A stretch of DNA of 64,000 nucleotides, taken from Cristatella mucedo. Its lineage: Eukaryota > Bryozoa > Phylactolaemata > Cristatellidae. A program made the position numbers and the translations under genes. The DNA lies in assembly GCA_009760855.2 (NCBI GenBank), contig WPIO01000004.1, positions 3,106,501 to 3,170,500 of the forward strand, given 5' to 3'. The notes beneath the pieces were generated by a model. The model worked only from the letters and a program-made list of their open reading frames with translations. It was not told the origin of the DNA and did no database searches. Positions 1 to 11,522 of the stretch are shown here, in pieces. Position 1 is the stretch's first letter. Each line of letters starts with the position of its first letter.

Positions 1-397
1 TGTAATGGGCCAAGGTGTCCGGGCCCAATACCACTAAGCTACTACCACGATGCTCTTGCCCATTGTTTCAGCTAGGTATTTAAGAGTCGAGCGACGCTCG
101 CTCTTGGCCTCGTGTCTTTAGTCTTTGGTCCGGCTCTGCGCCTCGACGCCGTCGGGCACTCGTTTCTCTGAAAGCGAGGGAGGAGGGCGGGCTGTCCGCC
201 GACGATGGACGGAACAAGACGAGACAGCGCTAGGAGGATTCGGTGGAACCCCACCGAATACGGTCGTATCGCGCCCGAGCTGGCATTTTGTGTGTTCTTT
301 CGTGTTTTGTGTTTCTTTTGTGTCGTGTGTGTGTGTGCGCGCTAGCACGTGGTCTCGGCATAGGGATTTGCCGGCGCGAGCTAGGCGTAGTTGGCGT
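1..397. other. Unannotated leading stretch
   Basis: No gene or known repeat was recognised. Positions 270-340 are rich in TGTGT-type sequence. Short open frames on both strands have no family signature. Confidence 0.5.
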
Positions 398-893
398 GTG
401 TGGAGCTCTAGTTTACCGGGTAGGGTTTAGGCTCCGGGTCGCGCTTCAGTGTGGAGAAGTATTTCCTCCACGGGAGTGCTTGAGTTGGCGTGTGTCGAGT
501 ATTCCTGCCGCACTGTTGGAAACCGAGTTCTAGTTCTCCGGTCAGGGTTTAGAATCTGGTTCGGGCTCCGTCTATTCGGGTCGTTTCCCATTATACACGT
601 AAGCAGCCCCAGTGTGGAGAAGTATTCCCTCCGCAAGAGTGCTTGAGGTGGCGTGTGTGGAGTATTCCTGCCGCACTGTTGGAAACCGAGTTCTAGTTCA
701 CCGGTCAGGGTTTAGACTCCGGTATGCACTTCAGTGCGGAGGAGTATTCCCTCCGCAAGAGTGTTTTAAGTTGGCGTGTTTGGGGTATTCCATCGGCGCA
801 GGTGGGAACGGATTCCTAGTTCACCGGTTAGGGTTTAGGGTCCGGGTCGCGCTTAGTGCGGAGGAGTATTCCCTCCGCAAGAGTGTTAGTGTA
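398..893 (+). repeat. Satellite-like tandem repeat, about 122-bp unit, four copies
   Basis: The anchor AGGGTTTAG recurs at 422, 544, 707 and 830, so spacings are 122, 163 and 123 bp. Each unit also carries a GTGCGGAGGAGTATTCCCTCC-like segment with a GGAG/CTCC inverted repeat, and most carry GCACTGTTGGAAACCGAG. Copy 2 holds about 41 bp of extra sequence near 570-610. Short open frames run through the array, but the unit is not a multiple of three, so it is non-coding tandem DNA. The TTAGGGTTTAG core is telomere-like only by chance resemblance. Confidence 0.88.
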
Positions 894-1156
894 GCTGAGA
901 ACGTGCGAGGAGTGTGGAGATAAAGCTGAACTAGACGCGCAGCGACTTTGTGCGCTTGCGAATACAGTTCAGTAAAATCCCCAATCTGTGTGTCTTGCTT
1001 CCGATTCACGCCGCGGACTCACGACCCCCTTTAGTAACGGTAAGCAGGTTAGCGCCAGAAACGCATCGTTTCGTGGCGGCCAGCTTATTGCGCGTAGGCG
1101 CGCACCGAACGGCATTAGGCGATAGGCTACGCCGCTAGGTAAGCGGCAGGTCAAGC

Positions 1157-1279
1157 TTACCCCGCCGAGCCTTCGGCGTTACAAAATGACACGGATTGAA
1201 CACGATCAGACAAGTACGATTTAAACCACGCCAGTGCTTCGTCTGCCAGACCGATCACTGTTCTCAGTCGTTCAAGTAG
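1157..1279 (-). pseudogene. LINE reverse-transcriptase fragment
   Basis: The minus strand encodes LLERLRTVIGLADEALAWF followed by KSYLSDRVQSVSF. This is the segment just after the conserved FDTVDH motif in CR1/L2-type reverse transcriptases, where the consensus runs roughly LLERL..GI.G.AL.WF.SYL..R.Q.V. The neighbouring catalytic motifs are absent, so this is a relic of about 40 codons. It diverges from the LINE family 1 copies elsewhere in the window and may be a third family. Confidence 0.7.
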
Positions 1280-1621
1280 AACGGCACACGTCATCTTTTT
1301 CCGTGGAACACATCGCTGATCCGTCCTCCATAATCCTCCCCATAATGCTGATCCATCCTCCCCACACTTCACCGCAGTAGAGATTAGACACTGAATCTTG
1401 GTCAGAGGTTTAATAATACGAATGATGATAGTAATAATGGAGCAATTTTAGTAGGTTTGAACAGAAGTAATCCTCGTTCTCTGTATTTCAAACTAACGGC
1501 ACACCCTGGGCCAACTGTTGGACAAAAATGCATCCGAAGGGCTTCGAAAATTGACGCCACTCAGGCCGTTGCTTCAGTGAACCAGCTAGCTAGCATAGGC
1601 ATCGAACGCGATGCAAAAGCC
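1280..1621. other. No gene seen
   Basis: AT-richer sequence with a short AAT/ATG-rich stretch at 1411-1440. No gene, RNA or recognised repeat. Confidence 0.45.
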
Positions 1622-1768
1622 TAGATGCTTTGGTCCAGCGGTTAAGGTGCTCGCCCCGACCAAGGTTTGGCTGAGGTCGTGGGCTCGAGCCCCGAGGCAA
1701 ATGTGCAGTGCCTGAATAGAGATTAAGTTCTCTTGGGGCACTATACAAATGAATTATATAATTAAATA
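1622..1768 (+). mobile_element. SINE family A copy, full length
   Basis: The tRNA-like head has an A-box-like TGGTCCAGCGGTTAAGG and a B-box-like GGGCTCGAGCCCC. The 3' half carries GAGATTAAGTTCTCTTGGGG and ends ACAAATGAATTAT. At least seven more copies or parts occur in the window, at 4836, 13738, 17938, 21418 (-), 45721, 47835 (-), 54765 and 63262. A true tRNA gene is unlikely because the anticodon and acceptor stems are not preserved. Confidence 0.85.
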
Positions 1769-3121
1769 ATACTCCCAGGAACCGGCTGTTGAACAGACGA
1801 CATGCGCTAAGCGAAAACGTCTTATCAATCGCGGCTGGAACGGGTCATGGCCTCTGGCTTCCGGCTATCGGTGACTCCTCACCGCCGTTTGCGCGTCCAC
1901 GACTCGGCGATCTTCTCGACGTCTCGCGACGTCTCATTTCGTTTCCGGAGCTTCTCGCGGACGAGGAGGACGTGGGTGCCGGTGGTTGTGGCGGCCTGCG
2001 CGCCTCTGACCGGAGAAAACGCTTCTCGAGGTCAAGGTCGGCCGGTCAAGAATTGAATGGCGGTGGCTCCGCTATGACTGGTCAAAGCGGATTATCATGG
2101 TCGGATTATCATAACATTATTTTTCGTGGATGAGTTATCATGGCTACTAGATTATCACGGGTGGATTCAAGGCACAGAAAAGTGAGTCTCAGCAAAGCTG
2201 CTCCCCCTGACTGAGACTGCTGCACTGAGCTAGTGTGCCGAGAGGGCATCCGTGCATACAAGAAAATGCAATTTGTGTAATGGCTTGAAGGAATAAGAGT
2301 CAGCTTAAAGCCACTCTCTCCAAGATCAGGAGTGTTTTTACATTAATAGTTTTTGTTTTCATAAGAAACCTACGAGAGAAGCCTCCTTCGATGTAGGGCG
2401 TGCCATGTCAGTAGAGAATTAACGCGTACGTGTGCAAGTCGGCAATCGCCTGCATGCGCGAACGCTTCCTTTCTCGTGGGGATTATTGTGCGATTTCCTT
2501 TTGAAACAAGAACTGCACGAAGATCAAATGACGTGACAGGACGAGGATGGCGTTTGAGAAGAACGACTTGTAGAGAGCTACCCCTGCACAAAATGGACAA
2601 AAAGGCGCTTGCGACAAAGAACAAGTCGTCTCGCGTCAATAAATGCGAGACCAAAATATACAGAACACGATGCACTGCGAAAACGGCCCCGAGCTCCCCG
2701 CTGCTCAAAAGTAAATGACGCGGGCAGGTGCGTGTAGCTTGCGTGCCGTTTGCTTGTAGCAAGAGTGACACTCCCCTCAGACGCTTTGGCAGCCAAAAAT
2801 GCAAAAGCGCAGGAATTGACCGAAGCAGTAGCTGCTGGTCGGCCGCACCTGGGTCTGAGCGCGGAGACAACAGGTGCTCGCACTTCACGAGCCCAGCGGT
2901 GCGCTCGAGTCCGCTCTGACCTCTGACCGATTTTATGGCCAAGCACATTCAATGGCGGCTTCATTTTACGCCGGTGACTACTCAGCTTTACCTATTTTTC
3001 AACCCTTCTCAGCCTTGCTCTGCATCTAACTCACTCAAATCCCTTGCAGTGTGCGTCGACAGCATTAGCAGCTAAATGGTTCATAACTTCCCAAAGCATA
3101 GCGACGAACAAGCCAAAAGCG
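1769..3121. other. Unassigned region with an unrecognised 192-codon open frame
   Basis: The minus strand is open from 2948 to 2370 (192 codons), with shorter overlapping frames on both strands at 2476-2964. The product matches no family I know and shows no domain pattern or flanking splice sites. Chance is the simplest explanation. TTATCATGG/ATTATCACGG-like short repeats occur at 2090-2160. Nothing else was recognised. Confidence 0.35.
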
Positions 3122-3290
3122 GTGAGCCATGATGGCACACTAGGTAAGGCGGTTGCTTCCATGACCTCGAGGTTCGATTCCTGCGGTGGGCGATCCTTTA
3201 TCGCCACTGCAAGCGGTGATGATAGCCGCAAAGGCTCTCCTGTCGCTATACAAAAGGAGGCTATTTAATCGGCTAGGATTTATTTTATTA
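3122..3290 (+). mobile_element. SINE family B copy
   Basis: The copy starts at the GAGCCATGATGGCACACTAGG head and contains a canonical pol III B box (GGTTCGATTCC). A CACTGCAAGCGGTG hairpin follows, and the copy ends near AATCGGCTAGGATTT. The same order of parts recurs at 11345 (-), 15195, 29485, 36030 (-), 45202, 56400 and 58545 (-). It differs from SINE A in head, body and tail. Confidence 0.85.
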
Positions 3291-4835
3291 AAAGCTCATT
3301 CGCAAGCGTGGTTCTTCGCGGTGCCCTTACTGCGACGTCTGCCTGATATCCGGGCGTGCCCATTTCGAAAAGACTGGCCATCGGATGAGCGCAAGCGTCT
3401 TCGCTGTTAAGGCGGCCTGCTGCCGGCTGAGGAACGTTGCCAAAATCAGAGACTGCTTAGGTCAGAGATGAAGCTAAAAATAGCTCGCGCGCGTCTGTGA
3501 CATCGCGTCTACGTTACCGCAGTTCTCTTTATTTGGGTCTCCCCGCCCGGGGTCCTTAATTGATTGCAGCCGGTTCAAAACGTAGCAGCTCACCCGGTCT
3601 GTCGTCAATAGCGTAGATGCCGCATCTCATCACTTCCGTCTGAGTATATCTGGCTCCCTGTCGAACGTCGAATCGATTTAAATATCCTCGAGGTCTGGCG
3701 TTCAGGTCACTTCACTAGAGCTGAACTTGGAATGATTCTGCAGTCTCAGCTGAAGACGCGGCTGTTTCGGTCAGCCACCCCTGCGTCCCAGTAAACTTGG
3801 TTTTTTTCTTGCTATTCGCGTGCTCATTTCTGTACGAGTCACGCACGTCGCTTACAGATGCGCTATCAACCGGCGATAGTGGCTTAACCCGAGATTATTC
3901 CTGCGTACCTTCGGATCATGCTCTCAGCCATAATGCGCGTATACTTTAGCGTGGTTGTCCTTGCAGGATGGCTCGTGTGTGTCATCAATCCTTGATTGAG
4001 GCGATTTGTTAGGCGTCCGGATAGAGAGATTCGGCTTCCTTGGAGGCGAAATAGCTTCTGGAGAGTACACGATGACGTAAAGCTCGACGCACCTACTCCC
4101 CTGTCTTAACTCGTGGCTCTTCTACTTTAAAGCTGCTGCGCTACTTTGTGAAATCCAGAGACATCCACCCCCGTACGCTTAACAATGTGCACAATGCATC
4201 GTTACCCAGCGTACGAATACAGTGCTGCATCAATGCAGCACTTCACGATGGATACGCACGAACAGTTAAGTGTTTCTTAATGCAAGAGGCTCTAGCAGTG
4301 TGAGGGCTGATATAAGAAAAAAAAGGGAAGGAGGACACAGCGTACGAATACATTGCTGCATAAAGGAGGAGTACCTTCACGCGTAACGAAATGAGCTGCA
4401 ACTGATGGCGATTGAAGCTCAAGCAGACAGCCGCCCCCTATAGATGACGGTTTTGTAATGAATCGCAGAAGCTATCGCTATTATGATGCCGAGGTAAAAA
4501 TAACAATGCATCTACGTAGCGCCCTTGGGGAGCTTAGTCTCTGTCTAGGACCTTACTTGTGCTGACTAAAAATGAGAACTGCGACGCTGACGTGTTGTCT
4601 GTTGCTATTCACTATTTGGTAGACGCGAACTGGCGCGAATCCATTAAACATGCAAACAATGGTGCAGACTAGACTAATACGATAAGTACCGCCAGGCCTG
4701 TGATATATGTTTGCCACAATTAGTGATCGAGCTGATATGCGAATAGGTAATTGCATTGACCGTACACTGATAAGAATATTGAGAAAGGCCAAGAAACCAA
4801 CGATTCTTGATTCGAATGCTCCGGTGTTCCCCATT
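3291..4835. other. No gene seen
   Basis: Mixed-composition sequence of about 1.5 kb. GCGTACGAATACA(G/T)TGCTGCAT occurs twice (4209 and 4341), probably parts of a short local duplication. No exon with credible splice sites, no RNA and no known mobile element was recognised. Confidence 0.4.
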
Positions 4836-4970
4836 CAGGGGTTGAGGTGCTCGCCTTTGATAACCGAGATCGCGGGCTCGAGTCCTACGGCACACCGAGT
4901 GAAGTTCGCGGATAAAGATTCAGTCCTCCAAGGACACTATACAATTGAGTTCACATTATTATTATTATAG
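4836..4970 (+). mobile_element. SINE family A copy, diverged
   Basis: Matches the SINE A order: GGTTGAGGTGCTCGCC head, CGGGCTCGAGTCC B-box region, degraded tail hairpin (GATTCAGTCCTCCAAGGACACTATACAATTGAG) broken into two parts, and a terminal ATT repeat. The ATT-type end is more like LINE family 1 than other SINE A copies. Confidence 0.75.
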
Positions 4971-5735
4971 AAGCGTCAAGAATGCGTCGGCCTTTTGCAC
5001 CTATTTTAATTAAGAGCTTAGAGTCAGATTTATGATGCCATTTCCAGCCATACTTTCATCAGTCAATACGATCCTTGTTCTACAGTCGATAATCATCAAA
5101 GAACAGCTTAAGCCATCTCGTATGTAGAAATTCTCTTATTTTGATCACAGCTTGATATGAAGAAAAGTTCTTAGTGATCAAATCTTCATCAAAGTGACAA
5201 AGGATACAAACTACATTCGTCAAGGACCTCATTTCATACCTAATTAAAATCCCGTTTGATCATAAGTACTGGAAGTGTATGGTAAGGATTAAGGGTGGGA
5301 CTGGTTACTAGCTCTAAGGATTTATATTAATTGAGCTTAGAGGTGGGAGATATGTGCTCCTTTAAGCAAATTTATCAAAAGCTGGTAAGTAACGACAAAA
5401 CAGAAAATAGTGGAGGACCAGCAGGCCATGCGCTTTGGTATAGATGTATTTAAGATTGAATGAAGCTACATTTTAAAATCTAACCCTACTTCAATCATTT
5501 TAAGTCGACAGCATGGCCCAATTTCAGGTGTGAGCCCTGCTTATTAGCCTTTATCATTTGAATGCAATTCCAGTAATAGAACTGGTTGTCATCCTCAGCC
5601 ATACATTCTTATGCTAATATTCATCTTCTGCTGTAATATTGGTTTCGTGAAAGCTTAGGATGCAGAATATTGCTTACCAATCTTCCCTCTACCATTAGAA
5701 CGGACGACGTCAATGACTGACATGGAAGGCATTTA
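4971..5735. other. No gene seen
   Basis: AT-rich sequence upstream of a LINE copy. No supported feature; it could include decayed LINE 5' sequence. Confidence 0.4.
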
Positions 5736-7690
5736 CCATGTCAACATAAGATCGCTATTGGGCAGATGGCCTATGGTATAATCAAGACATTAAACTAGCT
5801 AGATCTACTAAGCGAAAGCTTGAAAAAGCATACAAAAGATCAGGACTGACTGTACATCGGCAGGCATTCGAGGACTACTGTAGATCGTACCAATCGATGC
5901 TGCTGCTGCCATGCGTAACTAACATCTCAAATATGTCACTAGGTCGTGTCCCAGCACCTTTCAAAAAAGCTGTAGCCAAGCCACTATTCAAGAAATCAAA
6001 AATAGACCAAGAGAACTTGAGCAACTTCCGCATAGTTTCCCTTCTACCGTTCCTGTTAAAGATACTGGAACGAGTCGTGGCAGACCAGATGAACTCATAT
6101 ATTGAAACTTCAAGCCTTGCCATTAAGCTCCGGTCTGATTTTAGGGCTAATCACTCCACAGAGTCAGCATCGCTTTGGATGAAATAATAATAATACACTT
6201 GATAAAGCGGATTCAGAGAACTCAATCTCTTTTAGGCACTTTACATTTGCACAACGACCTACTCAGGAATGCAAACACCGTAGAGTGTTTTTGCTTGTTT
6301 TGCACGATCTTTCGGCAGCTTTTGATACTACCCATCATCAAGTCTTTCTTGAGCGCCTCTCATCTCGCCTGGGCATCAGTGGCACTGCATTGCAATAGTT
6401 CAGGTCTTGCCTCAGTGGGAGACTCCAGAGTATTGATGTGAATGGACAAAGATCATCCAAGGAGCCTCTAAAATATGTAGTACCTTAGGGCTCCGTGCTT
6501 AGTCACATTATTTTCACAGTTTATACTCTCCATCTTGCCGATGTGATTGCCAAGCACAATCTAGGCTTTGCTTCTACGCGGATGACACTAAGTTGTACCT
6601 TTGCTTTGATCCCTCCCAGCCCTGCAGCACGTCGAATCCTCTCAACTCCCTTGCTGCATGCATTGATGACATACGCACATGGATAACAGCAAATTTTCTT
6701 AAATTGAATGATGATAAAAAAAAACTTACTAATTATGGGTAAACCAAGTATGATTCAGAAATTGGAAAGGCTAGCGCTTAAAATCGGCTCTGCCAGTATA
6801 TCTCCTGTTGAATCTGCATAGAATCTAGGTATCGTGTTCCAAAGTGATTTTTCATTAGAGGACAATATCAGCTTCACAGTCAAGTCTGCCTACTTTGAGC
6901 TACATAAAATTTCTAAAATTATTCGGACTGTTTTAGACAGCGATGCCACATCTAAATTGATCCATGCATTTGTGACATCCCGCCTTGACTTCTGTAACTC
7001 ACTGCTTTCTGGCCTACCGGCCTGTGCAATCAGGCGCTTATAGCCGGTGCAAAACTCTTCAGCTAGACTTTTCTGTCGTGAGCGTCTCAGTTGCCACATC
7101 AGACCGCTTCTCGCCGACCTGCACTGGCTCCAAGTCAAGCAACGCTCCGACTCCAAGGTCTTGTCACTCACTTTTAGGTCCCTCCATTCTTTGGCTCCGG
7201 CCTACTTGTCAGATCTACTGCCCCACCAGGCTCAGCATCGTACCACCAGCTTTTCGGAATCTAACTGTTTACCTATACCTCGTACAAACCTCAAATCCCT
7301 TGGAGAACGTGCCTTTAGTTCGTAAGCTCCCAAAGCCTGGAACTCACTCCCGAGTTGAATCCCAACATCCCCTAATTTGACGACATTTAAAATGAAACTA
7401 AAAGCCTCTATTTATCACATCATTTTGCGAGTCCATGTGATCCGTCTTTTATGTGCTTATTACGCTGACGCTGTGCATGCTGCCATTAATCATACTTTCA
7501 TGCTATCCTTGTGCATGTCATCCATGTTATTCTTGATGTTTTATTAAGCATTTTATTAACCGTTTAATTAAGCATGCTAATATCAACTATTCGATCGTGC
7601 TTTTTTAACAGCAAATGTAAAGCGCCTAGACAGAGATAGAGTTCTCTGAGGGTGCTTTATCAAATGTGTTATTATTATTGTTATTATTAT
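5736..7690 (+). mobile_element. LINE family 1 (CR1/L2 type), 5'-truncated and decayed copy
   Basis: The longest LINE 1 copy here, about 1.95 kb. It begins in the linker before reverse transcriptase (PMVYNQDIKLARSTKRKLEK). It continues through RVPAPFKKAVAKPLFKKS, a broken FDTTHH motif near 6320, GSVL near 6490 and YADDTKLYLCF near 6575, then the C-terminal region. The 3' end is AAAGCGCCTAGACAGAGATAG with TATTATTATT. Several frameshifts and stops show it is dead. No endonuclease domain is visible upstream. A minus-strand tail fragment (6183-6256) interrupts it. Family identity rests on the YADD motif and on close similarity to copies at 30095, 44168 and 51940. Confidence 0.88.
6183..6256 (-). 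mobile_element. Solo LINE 3' tail nested in LINE 1, opposite strand
   Basis: About 74 bp starting AATAATAATAATACACTTGATAAAGC and containing GAGAACTCAATCTC. It is the reverse complement of the LINE 1 3'-terminal hairpin and ATT tail. It splits the host LINE coding sequence between the TESASL and LLRNANT segments. It looks like an extremely 5'-truncated insertion. Confidence 0.8.
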
Positions 7691-8195
7691 CAATTTTAAA
7701 TATTGGAGCGGGCGTGCTATGTTTCAGGTAGGTAATAGTCTTAGTTTTGAATTAACGATAGTCTAGTAATGATAGTTGGAAACGTTAATCGTTTTCACCG
7801 ACCAATGGAGGCGTGTTAGTAAATTATTCCGATTCTCCCAAAGTCCTTTACTGTGCAATTAAAACGGATAGCTGCAGATTATGTCAATAGAAAATTGAAA
7901 ACTGGTGCTCGTATTATACTGCAGGGTAAATTAGGCTGTCTTAATATCTGAAAAAAACTAACTGCTCTGTATGAAATAAAATCGAATGAAATCCAATCGG
8001 CCAATACTGTTGATGTGGTTATGGAAAATAGATGCCGTTCTTTGCCGACTAAAGAGAAAAGTAAAGCTAGCAAGTACAAGGTTATTACGACCGACGACAC
8101 GCTGGCATAAGGTCCCGGTTGTAGCTAGCGATAGCTGATATAGCCACCTGTACCTGATCTAGCTATATCTACCTGATTGCTGTGTGCCGAGACTC

Positions 8196-8243
<48 letters not shown>

Positions 8244-8831
8244 TGGAAATTTCTTATTCATAATGCTGCTGCTCAAAAAGTGAACGTGAAATCGTTGCTT
8301 TAAAATGGTCACATCGAATTTGTATTTGAAGTGAAGAGTGGTTTTGAGATAAAGAATGATGAGCAACTCCTCTCATAGCAATACAGCACTCACAACTGCC
8401 AACAATTCAAGCATTCACTCCATTTAATGGGAATCGAGAAGGATAATGAGAAACACAATTAATCGAGGTCCAAAAAATGACGGGACTTAGGCTCGATTTA
8501 GCTAAAAATGTAAGAAGGGATCCCGCATCTTATTGTATTAATTATTGTTATCATATTATTATTATATTAATATTATATATTATTATATTATTATAATTTT
8601 TATTAATTGTAGGACAGGCCCAATTTCGGTTATGTGTTCCTTCAAGCTTAATTACATCGATATGGTTTCTGTTGTATGGATAATCACCCCCTTCTGAGGC
8701 TCACGCTAATACTGTAATAATATTACTATTATTTTCGTGAAAGCTCACAATGAAGTAGATTGTGTAGCGATCGCCCTGCGACTCACGGAACAATGGATGA
8801 AAATGAATGAATAAGGAGACTTATTTTTAAT
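7691..8831. other. AT-rich stretch with a CA array
   Basis: A (CA)n microsatellite covers about 8196-8241. Positions 8535-8610 are ATT/TAT-rich. No coding evidence. Confidence 0.6.
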
Positions 8832-9290
8832 TTACAGATCATGGTTGCTATCGGTCTGAAATACGTGCACATTGAAGTTCTCGTTTCCCTCCGGAAGTGG
8901 TAATAAGTTTATAGGAACACATTTCAGAAAACAAGATTCACGAGGACAGTAGAGGAAGTGAGTAGCACGGAAGTAGCAGCTCAGGACCGTCAGAAAGGAT
9001 GTGCCATAGTCAGCAGCAGGAGAGTGGTTATTGTCATTGCGTAAGAACCGTGGAAAAGTAAGCTCCACAGGACATGTAGACAAAAAGCTTCTGTCGCCTA
9101 CGGTCTTTAAGCGGAGCAATGGGACAACTAATTGATTGTTCATACAGGACCTGAGGGCACGAGGAGGTCAAAACTAGTGCAGCAGTTCAGCTAGCTACCT
9201 GTATGACACCAGCCAATCCTCGACGAGCCTCGCTGTCAGTCAGTGCATAAAGTTTCGCTCTGTATCCGTTGACCAGCCATCGCACCAGAG
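8832..9290 (-). mobile_element. LINE family 2 fragment
   Basis: The minus strand encodes a decayed C-terminal region: RLKTVGDRSFLS, then FLRNDNNHSPAADYGTSF, FFxATHF-like sequence and a PLPEGNE-like end. The same order appears in the copy at 55300-55800 (RLKTVGDRSFSSAGPRLLN...). The phrase TVGDRSFSSAGPRLWNSLP is typical of CR1/L2-type ORF2 C-termini. Frameshifts and divergence show it is inactive. Confidence 0.75.
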
Positions 9291-9296
9291 CCATCA

Positions 9297-9327
9297 CAGC
9301 GCTCCTTCAGCAAAAGAAGGAGCGCTG
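9297..9327. repeat. Perfect 12-bp inverted repeat, 7-nt loop
   Basis: CAGCGCTCCTTC at 9297-9308 pairs exactly with GAAGGAGCGCTG at 9316-9327. It lies just beyond the LINE 2 fragment. Its function is unknown. Confidence 0.8.
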
Positions 9328-10213
9328 CGCCGCGCCGCAAGCTCTGGGATTTCTTACTGGCCTCCTTGTATTCGTCACGACCAGCATACTAGATTTTTCG
9401 GCAGCCCATCCATCTAAGACGGAATTGCAGTAAAGCCAAGCCAAGATAGAAACAGGGAGCTAGCCAAATTTCCAGCAAGCCGCAATATGGTAGACAGTCA
9501 GCCCCTAATCCTAGATACGGATCGGCTCAGCTGCTGAGGCAGACTTCCGAAGAAAGGAACTTCCAAAGTTTAGGCATTTTTCAAAGAGGACATCTAAATT
9601 CCGAGCACATAGTGCCGGTCGGAAAACAGCTTCACCTAGTAGAACAGCAAAGTCTTCTAGTCGAGCCACACGCTTGGAGTGTCCACCTTTGTGTAGCAGC
9701 TCTGCCTTATCGTCTTAACGCGCAAGGAAATGCGCCTACATTCAGCATCGTCTGCGCGACCGACCGATCGTTGCTCGCAGACGTTGAAGTAGGACACTGT
9801 GCTCAATGGCGTCGACCGCCACCGCCGATACATCGAGCAGGGCCAGGGCAGTCACGCTGCTATGTCACGTCGCCGCTACTCGCTCGGGACGTCGCCGGTC
9901 ACAGCACGGATGCAGCAGTTTCAGTCGACCGGTGTCTTACCGAATACCGACCGAACGACCTGCGGACGCGGGCGCGGCGGGGCGCGCGTCCGCGTCGCGC
10001 ATCGGAGTCTGCAGATACGGGGACGGAGGCGGCTGCTTTTTTTTCACAGCTGGCTCGAAAGCCCTCGTCGAGGCGTTCCTCCTCAAAGCGGTCGAAGCCG
10101 GTGTTATTATTTGGTCAGGCGGCGCTCGCTAGCGTGACGGGCTGACCGGCTTTGGCGCGCGACTTCAGCCTCTAAACACGGGCGGAAATGCACGTCGCCT
10201 TTCGTGCGGGGAG

Positions 10214-10280
<67 letters not shown>

Positions 10281-10291
10281 CCGAGGCTTCC

Positions 10292-10351
<60 letters not shown>

Positions 10352-10690
10352 ACTGCGCTGACAGCCAGCTCGCTGGCAGCACGCCGGCAGCGGCGAGCAG
10401 CGTTGGGCACTGACAACGCCCGGGGAGCGCTTGAATCGATTAGGGCTGGCGACTGGAGCCTGTCTGAGCTGCGTGCCTTCGGCTTGCATATTAGGAGTAA
10501 AGAGTTTCTACGTGCGTCCAGCATTTTCTGTAGGTGGTCTACCAACCATGCGTGACGGACGTCCCGAGCGTTTGCTGCGCTTGTTCAGGGTACTTCGTCT
10601 GAACTGCACGCCGGACTGTGAATGTGGGAAGTGCGATCTGCGATTTACTGACAGGCTCCCTCTCTCTTTCTCTTTCACTCTCTCTTTCAC

Positions 10691-10731
<41 letters not shown>

Positions 10732-11095
10732 CCTTAGAGTTTGGAGTAGCTCTGAGTATTGATCATTTGAGACTGGGCTGAAACCTTTCCGACTAGGAAG
10801 CTGTCAAAATACATCCCGTTTGTAAGACCTACGACAATCTGATAAATTGGCGCGTCCTACCGATACTAGCCGTAAAAGTTTACGCAGAGGTTTTAAATTA
10901 GGCCGTGCGTCTCTGTCATGGCTTCTCAAGCCCGGTACAGCAGCAGCGAGACCGAATGATTGCATGTCTGTAATATATCTAACTATCCTGTTTATCTATA
11001 TATCATAGTTACACACACATATATATATGTATATATATTTCTAATCTATCGAGAGCGTATCTATACCCTATGCAAATTACCTCTATGTAATACTT
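9328..11095. other. GC-rich island with simple repeats, no gene confirmed
   Basis: Positions 9600-10430 are GC- and CpG-rich and open in several frames at once on both strands, the pattern expected from composition rather than coding. It holds (GA)n at 10212-10275, (GGC)n at 10293-10351 and (CT)n at 10683-10728. It could be a CpG-island promoter, but no splice-supported exon was found. Positions 10970-11060 are AT-rich with short TA repeats. Confidence 0.45.
10212..10351. repeat. Adjacent (GA)n and (GGC)n arrays
   Basis: About 60 bp of GA repeats is followed after a 17-bp gap by about 57 bp of GGC/GCG repeats. Frames through them give poly-Arg/Glu, poly-Ala or poly-Pro and are not evidence of a gene. 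Confidence 0.95.
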
Positions 11096-11222
11096 GTCGT
11101 CACTGAGCATGCTAACACTAACCATTCAACCACGCTAACTTCGCAGCAAATGTAAAGTGCCTAAAAATAGATTGACTTCTCCGGGGCACAATAAAAAATA
11201 TATACTTATTACTACTATTTTC
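11096..11222 (+). mobile_element. LINE family 1 3' tail
   Basis: Carries GAGCATGCTAACACTAACCATTC, GCAAATGTAAAGTGCCTA, a weakened inner stem (TAGATTGACTTCTCC) and an ATTACTACTATT end. Only the 3' untranslated part is present. Confidence 0.75.
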
Positions 11223-11344
11223 GATGAGTCGCAAAAGTGAGCCGTCATTTGATCGCATCGATTCGCATCCCAACTATATCACCTCTACTTACCAAGCGTG
11301 TTTTCATACAGATTTTGATAATGCCATGAACAATGCCCAGGCAG

Positions 11345-11522
11345 CATAAAAACTGGCTGCCTCTTTTTATAGCTGCGGAAGAGCCTTAAAGACTATCACC
11401 ACCGCTTGCAGCGGCAATGAAGGATCGATCGCACGCCGCAGGTTTCGAACCCACGACTTCGAGATCGACAGTCGTGAAAAGCAGCCGCTTTGCCTAGCAC
11501 GCCATCGCGGCTCACCATATCC
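11345..11522 (-). mobile_element. SINE family B copy
   Basis: Reverse complement of the SINE B order. The plus strand reads TATCACCACCGCTTGCAGCGGCAAT (hairpin), then GGTTTCGAACCCACGAC (B box reversed), then CCATCGCGGCTCAC (head). Confidence 0.8.

Noticed and set aside
398-893. Telomeric repeat
   Set aside because: TTAGGGTTTAG occurs once per 122-bp unit, not in tandem.
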